Shown one piece after another: positions 42,121 to 51,213 of a stretch of DNA of 64,000 nt. Below the pieces are notes generated by a model. It had not been told where the DNA came from and made no database searches. It saw only the letters and a list, made by a program, of their open reading frames with translations. Origin of the DNA: CAVUDO01 sp963740255. Lineage in GTDB: Bacteria; Actinomycetota; Actinomycetes; Mycobacteriales; Cryptosporangiaceae. The DNA lies in the NCBI GenBank assembly GCA_963740255.1, contig CAVUDO010000006.1, positions 1-64,000 on the forward strand, given 5' to 3'. The translations under genes and the position numbers were made by a program. Within the stretch, counting starts at the first letter, position 1. Every line of letters starts with the position of its first letter.

Positions 42121-43284
42121 ATGCGCGACGCGGTCATCGTGGAGGCGGTCCGTACCCCGGTGGGGCGGAAGAACGGCGGGCTGGCCGGGGTCCACCCGGT
42201 GGACCTGTCGGCGCACGTGCTCGACGCGCTGGTGGCCCGGACCGGCCTCGACCCGGTGCTGGTGGACGACGTGTTCTGGGGCTGCGTGAGCCAGGTGGGC
42301 GAGCAGGCCTGGAACGTGGGGCGCAACGCCGCGCTGGCGGCCGGCTGGCCGGAGTCCGTGCCGGGCACCACCATCGACCGGCAGTGCGGCTCGTCGCAGC
42401 AGGCGATGCACTTCGCCGCCGCCACGGTGATCTCGGGCCAGGCCGACGTGATCGTCGCCGGCGGGGTCGAGTCGATGACCCGGGTGCCGATGGGATCCAA
42501 CTTCCTGGGCGGCCCCGGGGTCCCGTTCGGCCCGCGGATGATGGCGCGCTACGACAACGTGCTGTTCAACCAGGGCGTCGGCGCCGAGACGATCGCCGAG
42601 CGCTGGGGGCTGTCCCGGGAACAGCTCGACGCGTTCAGCCTCGGCTCGCACCAGCGCGCCGCGGCGGCGCAGGACTCCGGGGCGTTCGCCGGCCAGCTCG
42701 CGCCGGTCCCCGTCGCCGACGCGGACGGCGAACCCGGTGAGGTCGCCGCCGACGAGGGCGTCCGGCGGGGTACGTCGATGGAGGCGCTGGGCGGCCTGAA
42801 GACGCCGTTCCGGCCCGACGGCGTGGTCACGGCCGGCAACGCCTCGCAGATCTCCGACGGGGCGGCCGCACTGCTGGTCACCACCTCCGAGCGCGCCGCC
42901 GAGCTCGGGCTGCGGCCCCTGGTCCGGATCCACACGGCGGTGATGGCCGCGGACGACCCGGTGGTGATGCTCACCGCACCGATCCCGGCCACCGCCAAGG
43001 CGCTGAAGAAGGCGGGCCTCTCGATCCACGACCTCGGGGCGTACGAGGTGAACGAGGCGTTCGCGAGCGTGCCGCTGGCGTGGCTCGCCGAGACCGGTGC
43101 CGACCCGGCCCGGCTCAACCCGAACGGCGGCGCGATCGCGCTGGGGCATCCCCTCGGGGGTTCCGGTGCGCGGCTGACGACCACGCTCGTGCACCACCAG
43201 CGCGACCACGGCATCCGGTACGCCCTGCAGACCATGTGCGAGGGCGGCGGCATGGCCAACGCGACCCTCTTCGAACTGCTCTGA
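42121..43284 (+). CDS. thiolase (acetyl-CoA C-acyltransferase)
   Basis: 387 aa. The acyl-accepting cysteine is in IDRQCGSSQQAMHFAA, and the catalytic His and second Cys are in GGAIALGHPLGGSGAR and MCEGGGMANA. NEAFAS is also present. GAGGAG 8 bases upstream supports the ATG at 42121 rather than the GTG at 42112. It catalyses thiolytic cleavage in fatty-acid breakdown or the reverse condensation. Single gene under its own operator. Confidence 0.93.
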   Translation: MRDAVIVEAVRTPVGRKNGGLAGVHPVDLSAHVLDALVARTGLDPVLVDDVFWGCVSQVGEQAWNVGRNAALAAGWPESVPGTTIDRQCGSSQQAMHFAAATVISGQADVIVAGGVESMTRVPMGSNFLGGPGVPFGPRMMARYDNVLFNQGVGAETIAERWGLSREQLDAFSLGSHQRAAAAQDSGAFAGQLAPVPVADADGEPGEVAADEGVRRGTSMEALGGLKTPFRPDGVVTAGNASQISDGAAALLVTTSERAAELGLRPLVRIHTAVMAADDPVVMLTAPIPATAKALKKAGLSIHDLGAYEVNEAFASVPLAWLAETGADPARLNPNGGAIALGHPLGGSGARLTTTLVHHQRDHGIRYALQTMCEGGGMANATLFELL

Positions 43285-43397
43285 ACTGCGACGACATCCC
43301 TCGCAGCAAAGACCGAATCACTCATGGCTGAAGCGACGACTACCAGCGGCGACATTCGTCCACCATTCCGCAGGCTTCCGACCGCTGGACGGCCCGG

Positions 43398-43537
43398 TTG
43401 TCCCCAGGTTGTCCACACTCGGACGGGGGTCAGAATGCCACGTTTCCGCAGCTAGAAGGCATTGGACCGAGCGACTGTCGGCTGTTGTCCACAGTTTCCA
43501 CAGGAGTGGAGGAGCGAGTTGTCCCCACTGTGGAAAC
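43398..43537. promoter_or_regulatory. cluster of DnaA-box-like sequences
   Basis: TTGTCCACA, the high-GC actinobacterial DnaA box, occurs at 43409-43417 and 43485-43493. Near-matches TTGTCCCCA occur at 43398-43406 and 43519-43527. GTTTCCACAG (43494-43503) and its exact complement CTGTGGAAAC (43528-43537) form an inverted repeat. All lie in the 451-bp gap between the thiolase gene and crgA, which holds no gene. The density is far above chance, but the replication-initiation role is inferred. Confidence 0.6.
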
Positions 43538-43735
43538 GGCTGGGGATGAACTTACAACGGTGTGATTCGTCCCGTTTAGCGCAAAATCCGGCATTCCTCC
43601 GATTTTCGGGGCAAGAGCCGAAGCGCCGTCGGTGCCGATGAAAGCCCGCGGCTCACGACCGACAAGGCGCGGGCCGCACCCACCGCGACGTGCGGACTCC
43701 GGGACGTGGACTGGGGACCCGGACCTCCGAGAGAC

Positions 43736-44002
43736 TCAGCGCCACTGGGTGAGGACGCCGAGGCTCCCCACCAGCATGCCGAAGCCGACCGCGAGGTTCC
43801 ACGCACCGATGGACTCGATCGGGTAGCTGGCCGTGGTCATGTAGTAGGTGACCAGCCAGGCGATACCGAGCACGATCAACGCCACGGCGGCGATCGGTAC
43901 CCAGCGCGGGCTGGGCCTCTTGCGACGTTGGGACGCGGTGGCCGGCCGCACGTCGGTCGGCGGTGTGTAGACCTTCTTCTGGCGTACGCGGGACTTGGGC
44001 AA
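43736..44002 (-). CDS. crgA: cell division protein CrgA
   Basis: 88 aa from a TTG start (PKSRVRQKKVYTPPT follows, the conserved N-terminus). Two transmembrane segments are clear (WVPIAAVALIVLGIAWLVTY, IGAWNLAVGFGMLVGSLGVL). CrgA coordinates FtsZ and peptidoglycan synthesis during sporulation septation or growth. The place between ppiA and the sortase/pknB block is conserved in the group. Confidence 0.92.
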   Translation of the reverse strand: MPKSRVRQKKVYTPPTDVRPATASQRRKRPSPRWVPIAAVALIVLGIAWLVTYYMTTASYPIESIGAWNLAVGFGMLVGSLGVLTQWR

Positions 44003-44069
44003 GGGTTCTCTCCTGATGCGGGGTTCACCCGCTAGCGTAGTCACCAGCCAAGGGGGCTGAGGAGGCGGC

Positions 44070-44885
44070 GTGCCAGGCAAGGGGTCCCGTGACGCGGCGG
44101 CCTCCGACGGCACTCCGGCCGCGGGGTCGCCCGCCCGTTCCCGATTCGTAAGCAGCCGCCTCGCCTGGCGGATCGCGCTGCCATGCGTACTCTTCGGGGC
44201 GGGAGTTCTCTTCGCAGCCAGCGCGGCGACCTCCCAAGGCAGTGACCTGCGGGGCGGCCGGAGCGCGGACCTGCAGCAACTCATCGACGCCCGGGCCGCG
44301 AACATCCGGGTGGCCGAGAGGAACGCCGCGGCTCTCCGCCGGGAGGTCGACCGGGCCACCCGTGACCGGTCGCGCACCGACGCACGGCTGGCCGGCCCGC
44401 AGCGCCAGGTGGACGCGCTCGCGGACCCGACCGGCCTGAGGCCGGTGAGGGGGCCGTCGGTGACGGTTCTCCTCGACGATGCACCGAGAAGGCAGGACGG
44501 GTCGCTTCCGGTTGGCGCTACCCCCGATGATGTGGTGGTCCACCAACAAGACGTACAGGCGGTGGTGAACGCACTATGGGCCGGCGGAGCCGAAGCGATG
44601 ACGATCATGGGCGTCCGGGTGATTACCACGAGCGCCGTCCGATGCGTGGGCAACACCCTGCTCCTGCACGGCAGGACGTATTCGCCGACATTCAGGATCA
44701 CCGCGATTGGCAACGTCTCGTCGATGCGGGCCGCCCTCGACCGGTCGCCCGGGGTGTCGCTGTTCCGCCGAGCGGCGCGCGACTACAACCTGGGGTACCA
44801 GACGACTACCGACCCCGGTCTCACCACGCTTCCCGCGTACGACGGGCCGACCGCGATGAGCTACGCCTCCCGCCGGAGTCCATAG
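44070..44885 (+). CDS. DUF881 membrane-associated protein
   Basis: 271 aa. A short cytosolic start and one transmembrane helix (IALPCVLFGAGVLFAASAA) precede a coiled coil (IRVAERNAAALRREVDRATR). The DUF881 domain follows, with GPSVTVLLDDAP, DVQAVVNALWAGGAEAMTIM and LHGRTYSPTFRITAIG. Such proteins sit beside crgA and FtsQ/division clusters. The C-terminus overlaps the 5' part of the sortase frame. Confidence 0.88.
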   Translation: MPGKGSRDAAASDGTPAAGSPARSRFVSSRLAWRIALPCVLFGAGVLFAASAATSQGSDLRGGRSADLQQLIDARAANIRVAERNAAALRREVDRATRDRSRTDARLAGPQRQVDALADPTGLRPVRGPSVTVLLDDAPRRQDGSLPVGATPDDVVVHQQDVQAVVNALWAGGAEAMTIMGVRVITTSAVRCVGNTLLLHGRTYSPTFRITAIGNVSSMRAALDRSPGVSLFRRAARDYNLGYQTTTDPGLTTLPAYDGPTAMSYASRRSP

Positions 44886-45532
44886 TCCGGCGGACGATCC
44901 GCAGCGTCGGCGAGTCGTTCATCACGCTCGGGCTGGTCGTCCTGTTGTTCGCCAGCTACGAGGTCTACGGCAAGGCACTGCAGGCCAACGCCGAGCAGGG
45001 CCGCCTCGGCGACGACCTCAGCCAGAACTGGGCGGGCGAGGCAGCCCAGGCACCGGGCACCGGCGACAAGCCGCTGCCCGGGAAGGGCCTGGCCCGGCTC
45101 TACATCCCGCGGCTGGCCAAGCAGTGGGTGGTCGTCGAGGGCGTCAAGCCGAACGACATCAAGCTCGCCCCCGGCCACTACCCCGAGAGCCAGCTGCCGG
45201 GCCAGATCGGGAACTTCGCCGTCGCCGGGCACCGGATGCCCTCGATCTTCTGGGACGTCGACCAGCTCAAGAACGACGACACGATCGTGCTGGAGACCCG
45301 GAGCACCTGGTACATCTACGTCATCACCGACGTGTTCGTCATCAAGCCGAACAAGGTCTCGGTGGTCGCGGCCAACCCCGAGAACCCCGGCGAGAAACCG
45401 AGCAAGAAGATGTTCACGCTGACCACCTGCCACCCGAAGTGGGACAACTACGAACGGCTCGTCGTGCATGCCGAGATGTCGCGCGAGCAGGGCAAGAACG
45501 GCCAGCGGCCGCCCGAGATCGCGGGGGTGTGA
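44642..45532 (+). CDS. srtE: class E sortase
   Basis: Starting from the ATG at 44642 it is 296 aa. One transmembrane helix (ITLGLVVLLFASYEVYG) is followed by the sortase barrel: the His is in FAVAGHRMP, the Cys in FTLTTCHPKWDNY and the Arg in ERLVVHAEM. Class E sortases of actinomycetes anchor pilin- or chaplin-like proteins and favour LAxTG signals. The start is uncertain. From 44822 to the helix there is no ATG or GTG in frame, so the gene would need a 244-bp overlap with DUF881, an unusual start codon, or correction of an indel. A substrate candidate is the LPITG protein at 13845. Confidence 0.85.
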   Translation: MRGQHPAPARQDVFADIQDHRDWQRLVDAGRPRPVARGVAVPPSGARLQPGVPDDYRPRSHHASRVRRADRDELRLPPESIVRRTIRSVGESFITLGLVVLLFASYEVYGKALQANAEQGRLGDDLSQNWAGEAAQAPGTGDKPLPGKGLARLYIPRLAKQWVVVEGVKPNDIKLAPGHYPESQLPGQIGNFAVAGHRMPSIFWDVDQLKNDDTIVLETRSTWYIYVITDVFVIKPNKVSVVAANPENPGEKPSKKMFTLTTCHPKWDNYERLVVHAEMSREQGKNGQRPPEIAGV

Positions 45533-45538
45533 GCGGCG

Positions 45539-45712
45539 GTGTACGGCTGGATCTGGCGACGGCTCCCCGGGAACGGGCCGGTGCGGGCGGTATTGGCCCT
45601 GGCCCTGGTGTTGGGCGCCGTCGCCCTGCTGTGGTTCTACGTGTTCCCCTGGGCCGAGCCGCTGCTGCCGTTCGGCGACGTGACCGTGGAGACCAACCCG
45701 GCCGGCTCGTGA
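45539..45712 (+). CDS. small membrane protein between sortase and trpG
   Basis: 57 aa from a GTG, 6 bp after the sortase stop. It has one helix (AVLALALVLGAVALLWFYVF) and a short acidic end (PFGDVTVETNPAGS). Small proteins of this size and form recur at this place in actinomycete genomes. Probably co-expressed with the sortase. Unknown function. Confidence 0.7.
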   Translation: MYGWIWRRLPGNGPVRAVLALALVLGAVALLWFYVFPWAEPLLPFGDVTVETNPAGS

Positions 45713-45757
45713 GGTGTGCGTCGTCCTGACGGCCGGCGCGATGGGAGGATGGCCGGT

Positions 45758-46426
45758 GTGAGCACCCGCGTCCTGGTCGTCGACAACTACGACTCGTTCG
45801 TCTACAACCTGGTCCAGTACCTGGGCCAGCTCGGCGTCGCGTGTGTCGTGCGGCGCAACGACGAGGTGACCCCGGACGAGGCGCTGGCGGCCGACGTCGA
45901 CGGTGCGCCGGTGGACGGCGTGCTGCTCTCGCCAGGTCCCGGTACACCCGAGGACGCCGGGGTGTGCGTGGAGATGGTCACCCGGCTCGCGGGCGTGCTG
46001 CCGGTCTTCGGGGTGTGCCTGGGCCACCAGGCCATCGCCGTCGCCTACGGCGCCACCGTGGGGCGGGCCCCGGAGCTGCTGCACGGCAAGACCAGCGAGG
46101 TGCACCACGACGGCACCGGCGTGCTGGCCGGCCTGCCCGACCCGTTCACCGCGACCCGGTACCACTCGCTGGCAGTCGTCGAGGAGACGCTGCCGGCCGC
46201 GGAGTTCGAGGTCACCGGCCGGACCAGGTCCGGGGTGGTGATGGCGCTGCGGCACCGCACGCTGGCGCTGGAGGGGGTCCAGTTCCACCCGGAGTCGGTG
46301 CTCACCCAGGCCGGCCACACGATGCTGGCCAACTGGCTCGCCGTGTGCGGCAACACCCGGGCCGCCGAGCTGGCGCCGGCCCTGGTCGCGCAGACCGAGT
46401 CCCGGCGCCTCTCCGCCTACGCCTGA
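45758..46426 (+). CDS. trpG: anthranilate/para-aminobenzoate synthase glutamine amidotransferase subunit
   Basis: 222 aa. VDNYDSFVYNLVQYLGQL at the start, LLSPGPGTPEDAG, the nucleophile in VFGVCLGHQAIAVAYGA and FHPESVLT are the class I amidotransferase motifs. The GTG at 45758 follows GGGAGG by 9 bases. It supplies ammonia to a chorismate-using partner encoded elsewhere. The location before pknB is the conserved TrpG/PabA-type gene of actinobacteria. Confidence 0.92.
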   Translation: MSTRVLVVDNYDSFVYNLVQYLGQLGVACVVRRNDEVTPDEALAADVDGAPVDGVLLSPGPGTPEDAGVCVEMVTRLAGVLPVFGVCLGHQAIAVAYGATVGRAPELLHGKTSEVHHDGTGVLAGLPDPFTATRYHSLAVVEETLPAAEFEVTGRTRSGVVMALRHRTLALEGVQFHPESVLTQAGHTMLANWLAVCGNTRAAELAPALVAQTESRRLSAYA

Positions 46427-46480
46427 CCAGCAGCCACCCGCACCAGCAGCCACCCGCACCAGCAGCCACCCGCACCAGCA
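46426..46480. repeat. 16-bp tandem repeat, three units
   Basis: ACCAGCAGCCACCCGC is repeated three times, plus a partial fourth, starting at the last base of the trpG stop. It fills the short gap before the convergent pknB end. Confidence 0.85.
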
Positions 46481-46518
46481 GGCGACTGGGGTGGCGACGG
46501 TGGGCTCGGGCCGGCGAG

Positions 46519-48246
46519 TCAGGGCCGGGGCGCGGGGATGATCGGCGGGGGTTCCGTGGTCTCGCTCGGCGACGGGCTCGGCGACGGCTCCGCGACCACC
46601 TCGATGGTCACGGTGCTGCCGGGCTTGGCCAGCTGGTCCGGATCGGGGTCCTGCCGGACGACCGTCCCGGGCTTCTTGCCCGGGTCGGTGACCGCTCGCA
46701 CCTCGACCCGCAGCTTGGCGGCGCGGAGCTTGCTGCTGGCGCCCTCCTCGGTCATACCGACCACGTCGGGCACCTTGACCAGATTGTGCTTGGACACGTG
46801 GAGTTCCACCTGGGACTTCTCGTCCACCTGGGCGCCCTCGTCCGGGACGACCCGGACCACCTCGCCCTTGGGCTCGGCGCTGTCGACCTCGGTCACCTTC
46901 ACGGTGAACTTCGCGGCCTCGAGCTTGGCGGTCGCCGCCCCGACCTTCGTCCCGAGCAGGTTCATCGGCACCGTGGTCTTGTTCGGGCCGGTCCCGACCT
47001 CGATCACCACCTCCGAGCCCTGCTCCACGGCCTTGTCGCCGGCAGGCGTCTGCTTGAGGACCGTGTTCAGCTGGGCCGCGGTGCTGGCGACGGGCTTCTC
47101 GGTGACCTTGAAGCCCTTCTGGGTCAGTTCCAGCTTCGCGATGCCCACGTTCTTGCCGATCACGTTGGGGACGGTGACCTCCTGGGTGCTGTTGCCGAGG
47201 AGGTAGGCGGTGCCGAACGCGGCCAGCGAGAAGACCAGCACCACGCCGAGCACCACCATCGCGATGGTGAGCGCACGGCGCCGACTCGGCTCGGGCGCGA
47301 CGTGCCGGCTGCGCGGGACGTAGCCGTTCGGCCGGGTGGCCGGCGTCGGGCCGATCACCTGGGTGCGCTCGTCGGCCGGCAGCACCGGGGTGGCCGCGAC
47401 GGGCCGTCCGGCCACCGCCCGGAGCAGGTCGGCCCGCATCTCGCCGGCACTCTGGTAGCGGTTGGCCGGGTTCTTCGCCATCGCCTTGAGCACGATCGCG
47501 TCGATGGCCGGCGGCAGTTCCGGGTTCACCTCGGTCGGCGGCACCGGGTCTTCGCGAACGTGCTGGTAGGCCACCGACACCGGGTTGTCGCCGGTGAACG
47601 GCGGCTGTCCGGTGAGCAGTTCGTAGAGCATGCAGCCGGTCGAGTAGACGTCCGAGCGCGCGTCGACCGTCTCGCCGCGGGCCTGCTCGGGCGAGAGGTA
47701 CTGGGCGGTGCCGATCACGGCGGAGGTGGCCGTCATCGTGGACGTGGCGGCCGCCATCGCCCGGGCGATGCCGAAGTCCATCACCTTGACGGTGCCGTTC
47801 GGCGTGAGCATGACGTTGCCCGGCTTGATGTCGCGGTGGACGATGCCGTGCCGGTGGCTGAACTCCAGGGCCGCGCAGATGTCGGCGGTGATCTCCAGCG
47901 CCCGCTGCGGCATCAGCCGCGTCTCGGCGGTGAGCACCTCCTTGAGCGTCTGGCCCTCGACGTACTCCATGACGATGTACGGCACGTTGCCGCCGTTGCC
48001 GTCGGAGTCCTGGCCGGTGTCGTAGACCGCGACGATCGCCGGGTGGTTCAGCGCGGCGGAGTTCTGCGCCTCACGGCGGAACCGGGCCTGGAAGCCGGCG
48101 TCGCGGGCCAGGTCGGAGCGCAGCACCTTGATCGCCACGTCGCGGCCGAGCCGCAGGTCGCGGCTTCGGTGCACCTCGGCCATGCCGCCGTAGCCGAGTA
48201 CGGGCCCGACCTCGTATCTGCCGCCGAGCCGGCGGGGGTCCGTCAT
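46519..48246 (-). CDS. pknB: serine/threonine protein kinase with PASTA repeats
   Basis: 575 aa. The kinase domain (residues 10-270) has YGGMAEV, the Lys in VAIKVL, HRDIKPGNVML, MDFGIARA and SPEQARGE. A transmembrane helix (TIAMVVLGVVLVFSLAAFGT) leads to three PASTA repeats (VTVPNVIGK, TVPMNLLGTK, VKVPDVVGM) that bind peptidoglycan fragments or lipid II. It controls growth and division with the phosphatase and FHA proteins in the same operon. No separate pknA gene is present between pbpA and pknB. Confidence 0.96.
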   Translation of the reverse strand: MTDPRRLGGRYEVGPVLGYGGMAEVHRSRDLRLGRDVAIKVLRSDLARDAGFQARFRREAQNSAALNHPAIVAVYDTGQDSDGNGGNVPYIVMEYVEGQTLKEVLTAETRLMPQRALEITADICAALEFSHRHGIVHRDIKPGNVMLTPNGTVKVMDFGIARAMAAATSTMTATSAVIGTAQYLSPEQARGETVDARSDVYSTGCMLYELLTGQPPFTGDNPVSVAYQHVREDPVPPTEVNPELPPAIDAIVLKAMAKNPANRYQSAGEMRADLLRAVAGRPVAATPVLPADERTQVIGPTPATRPNGYVPRSRHVAPEPSRRRALTIAMVVLGVVLVFSLAAFGTAYLLGNSTQEVTVPNVIGKNVGIAKLELTQKGFKVTEKPVASTAAQLNTVLKQTPAGDKAVEQGSEVVIEVGTGPNKTTVPMNLLGTKVGAATAKLEAAKFTVKVTEVDSAEPKGEVVRVVPDEGAQVDEKSQVELHVSKHNLVKVPDVVGMTEEGASSKLRAAKLRVEVRAVTDPGKKPGTVVRQDPDPDQLAKPGSTVTIEVVAEPSPSPSPSETTEPPPIIPAPRP

Positions 48247-48319
48247 CGCCAGTCCTTCTGCGTCCGGGGACCTGCGGTAGGTCCTCGTTGTGCGCCGTGT
48301 GGTCGAGCCGTGGGGTGGC

Positions 48320-49768
48320 TCATTTCGGACCCCGCTGGGAGATCGCCGAGGTCATGATGTCGCCGGCCACCGAGGCGGCCTGACTGGACGAGGTGCCCGC
48401 GTTCTCCAGCACCACCGCCACCGCGGCGACCGCCTCGCCGCCGACGATCGCGTAGCCGATGAACCACTCGTGGTCCTGGCGTTCGTCGCCGTCCTCGGCG
48501 GTGCCGGTCTTGCCGCCGACCGTGGCGCCCTGGACCTGCGCCTCGGTGCCGGTGCCCCGTTTGACCACCGCTTCCATCATCGTCCGCAGCTCGCCGGCCT
48601 GGGCGGCGTCGAGCGGTTCGGAGAGGGTCTTCGGGCTGGTGGTCCTGAGGGTGGTGTAGTCCGGCGCCTGGATCTCCTTGACCAGGTACGGCTGCATCAG
48701 CGCGCCGTCGTTGGCCGCCGCGGCGGCGATCATCGCACCCTGCAGCGGGGTCATCCGGACGTCGCGCTGGCCGATGCTCGACTGTGCGACGGCGGGCGGG
48801 TCGCTGATCGGCCCGAGCTGGCTGGTGGAGACCTTCAGCGGCACCGAGAGGTCCGTGTCCTCGAAGCCGAACTGCCGGGCCTTCTCCTTGATGCCGTCGG
48901 CCTTGACCTGCTCGACGCCGAGCTTGGCGAACGGGGTGTTGCACGAGACCTGCAGCGCGTACTCGAGCGTGACCTTGCCGTCGCCGCACGCGTTGCCGCC
49001 GAAGTTGCGGATCAGCGCGGTGGTCTGCGGGGGGTCGTACGAGCGGGGCGCGTCCACCTCGGTCTCGGCGGTGTAGCCGCGCTCGATCAGGGCGGCGCTC
49101 ATCACGACCTTGAACGTCGAGCCGGGTGGGTAGGTCTGGTTGAGCGCGCGGTCGAGCAGCGGCTTGGCCGGGGCGGCGTTGAGCGTGGTGAACGCCTGCC
49201 GCTGTGGCTTGGTCTGGTGCGAGGCGAACGGGTTGGGGTCGAAGGTCGGCGAGGTGACCAGGGCCAGGATCTCGCCGGTGCGCGGGTCGAGCGCGATCGC
49301 GGAGCCGGCCCGGCCGCGCAGCGACTTCGCCGCCTGGGTCTGCACCTCGCGGTCGAGGGTGAGCACGACGTTGCCGCCGCGCGGCTTGCGTCCGGTGACC
49401 ATGTCCGAGACCCGGCGGACGAACAGCTCGTCGGCGTCCCCGTTGAGCAGGCCGTTCTCGGCCGCCTCGATGCCGGTGTTGCCGTAGACCAGCGACTGGT
49501 AGCCGGTGACCGTGGCGTACAGCTCGCCGGCGGGGTACTGCCGCTGGTACTTGTACTTGCCGCTGGTCTCCTTGGACAGCGCGACGGCCTGGCCCTCGAC
49601 CACGATCGACCCGCGGGCCCGCTCGTAGTTGCTGATCCGCACCCGCTCGTTGCGCTCGTCGTTGCGCAGCGTGTCGCCCTGGAACACCTGGACGTAGTTG
49701 AGGTTGGCGAACAGCAGTCCGAACAGGACGAAGACGGTGACGGCGACCCGCCGCAGTGGCGCGTTCAC
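48320..49768 (-). CDS. pbpA: penicillin-binding protein PbpA (transpeptidase)
   Basis: 482 aa. An N-terminal membrane anchor (VAVTVFVLFGLLFANLNYVQ) precedes the dimerisation region. The transpeptidase motifs are S-T-F-K in YPPGSTFKVV, S-C-N in VSCNTPFAK and K-T-G in GGKTGTAEDG. It is the class B PBP partner of the RodA protein. The GTG overlaps the rodA stop (GTGA). Confidence 0.96.
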   Translation of the reverse strand: MNAPLRRVAVTVFVLFGLLFANLNYVQVFQGDTLRNDERNERVRISNYERARGSIVVEGQAVALSKETSGKYKYQRQYPAGELYATVTGYQSLVYGNTGIEAAENGLLNGDADELFVRRVSDMVTGRKPRGGNVVLTLDREVQTQAAKSLRGRAGSAIALDPRTGEILALVTSPTFDPNPFASHQTKPQRQAFTTLNAAPAKPLLDRALNQTYPPGSTFKVVMSAALIERGYTAETEVDAPRSYDPPQTTALIRNFGGNACGDGKVTLEYALQVSCNTPFAKLGVEQVKADGIKEKARQFGFEDTDLSVPLKVSTSQLGPISDPPAVAQSSIGQRDVRMTPLQGAMIAAAAANDGALMQPYLVKEIQAPDYTTLRTTSPKTLSEPLDAAQAGELRTMMEAVVKRGTGTEAQVQGATVGGKTGTAEDGDERQDHEWFIGYAIVGGEAVAAVAVVLENAGTSSSQAASVAGDIMTSAISQRGPK

Positions 49769-51213
49769 AGCCGTACCACCTCGGTCGGGGCGTCGCGCAG
49801 CTGCAACGCCGGCATCTTCACCGCGGCCGGCTTGCGGCCGGCGTCGGAGATCCGCATCAGCAGGCCGACGATCAGCCAGTTGGCGATCAGCGACGAGCCG
49901 CCGTAGGAGAGGAACGGCGTGGTCAGACCGGTCAGCGGGATCAGCTTGCTCACCCCCCCGACGATGACGAACACCTGCAAGCCGAGCGAGAACGCGAGGC
50001 CGCCGGCCAGCAGCTTGCCGAACGAGTCGCGGACGTCCAGCGCGGCCCGCATGCCGCGCGAGGCGACCAGGGCGTAGACCAGCAGCAACGCCGTCAGGCC
50101 GTACAGGCCGATCTCCTCGCCGATCGCCGCGATCACGAAGTCCGTGCTGGCGTAGTCGCTGCCGAGGTCGAGCAGGGTCGGCTGGCCGGCGCCCGGGCCG
50201 CTGCCGAACATCCCGCCGGTACCGAGACTGAACAGCGACTGCACCAGCTGGTAGCCGTCGCCGAACGCGTCGGCGAACGGGTCGAGCCAGATCTCCACCC
50301 GCAGCTTCACCCGCTCGACCACCAGGGACGCCAGGTAGGCGCCGACCGCGAAGAGCAGCAGGCCGATCAGCAGCCAGCTGGTCCGCTCGGTGGCGATGTA
50401 GAGCATGACCACGAAGATCCCGAAGTACATCAGCGACGTGCCGAGGTCCTTCTCGAAGATCAGCACGAGCAGGCTCGCGGCCCAGACGGCGACGACCGGT
50501 CCGAGGTCGCGGCCGCGCGGCATCAGCAGGCCCAGGAACCGCTTGCTGGCCAGCGACAGCACGTCGCGTTTGCTCACCAGGTAGGCGCCGAAGAAGATCA
50601 TCAGCGCGAGCTTGGCGAACTCACCGGGCTGGATCTGGCCCACGCCCGGGACGATGATCCACAGCTTCGCTTCGTTGATCTCGGAGAACCGGCGCGGCAG
50701 CACCGCCGGCAGCATCACCAGCACGATGCCGACGAAGCCGGCGGTGTAGCCGAACCGGGCCAGGATCCGGTGGTCGCGGACGACGGCGAGCAGCGCCACG
50801 AAGCCGCCCACCGCCACCACCGTCAACATCAGCTGCTTGAACGCCGAGCCCTCGAGGATGGCCGCGCCGATCCGCTCGTCGGGTGCGAGCCGGCCCAGGT
50901 CCAGCCGGCGGATGAAGACCACGCTCATTCCGTTGATCGCCGCCACCGCCGGCAGGATCACCGGGTCGGCATACGGCGCGAAGATCCGGACGGCGACGTG
51001 CGCTCCCAGGAACACCCCGGTCACCAGGATCGGCAGGGTCAGCGACGACAGGACGATCTCCCGCGAAACGCCTGCCTCCGAGGCCACCGAGAAGGCGGTC
51101 ACCAGCAGCATCGCGACGAACAGCAGCGCGAGCTCGGCGTTGCGGCGCGTCGAGCCGCGCCCGCCGGTCGCACGATCGGGCGGGTGGGGCGCGACGGCGA
51201 CCGCTGCGGTCAC
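49765..51213 (-). CDS. rodA: FtsW/RodA/SpoVE-family peptidoglycan polymerase
   Basis: 482 aa with about twelve transmembrane segments. The SEDS motifs WIIVPGVGQIQPGEFAKLAL, FEKDLGTSLMYFG and LTTPFLSYGGSSLIANW are clear. The GTG at 51213 overlaps the phosphatase stop by 4 bp. It polymerises glycan strands from lipid II together with PbpA. Confidence 0.96.
   Translation of the reverse strand: MTAAVAVAPHPPDRATGGRGSTRRNAELALLFVAMLLVTAFSVASEAGVSREIVLSSLTLPILVTGVFLGAHVAVRIFAPYADPVILPAVAAINGMSVVFIRRLDLGRLAPDERIGAAILEGSAFKQLMLTVVAVGGFVALLAVVRDHRILARFGYTAGFVGIVLVMLPAVLPRRFSEINEAKLWIIVPGVGQIQPGEFAKLALMIFFGAYLVSKRDVLSLASKRFLGLLMPRGRDLGPVVAVWAASLLVLIFEKDLGTSLMYFGIFVVMLYIATERTSWLLIGLLLFAVGAYLASLVVERVKLRVEIWLDPFADAFGDGYQLVQSLFSLGTGGMFGSGPGAGQPTLLDLGSDYASTDFVIAAIGEEIGLYGLTALLLVYALVASRGMRAALDVRDSFGKLLAGGLAFSLGLQVFVIVGGVSKLIPLTGLTTPFLSYGGSSLIANWLIVGLLMRISDAGRKPAAVKMPALQLRDAPTEVVRL

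Noticed and set aside
43398..43537. Complete replication origin
   Set aside because: No dnaA or dnaN gene flanks the cluster and the number of boxes is low for an actinobacterial oriC, so only a DnaA-box cluster is claimed.
46426..46480. CRISPR-like array
   Set aside because: The units are contiguous 16-bp tandem repeats without spacers and no cas genes are present. No CRISPR array was seen in the window.
45841..48357. Plus-strand open frame of about 840 codons across trpG and pknB
   Set aside because: It is antisense to pknB and out of frame with trpG, with Arg/Gly-rich composition typical of GC-rich shadows.
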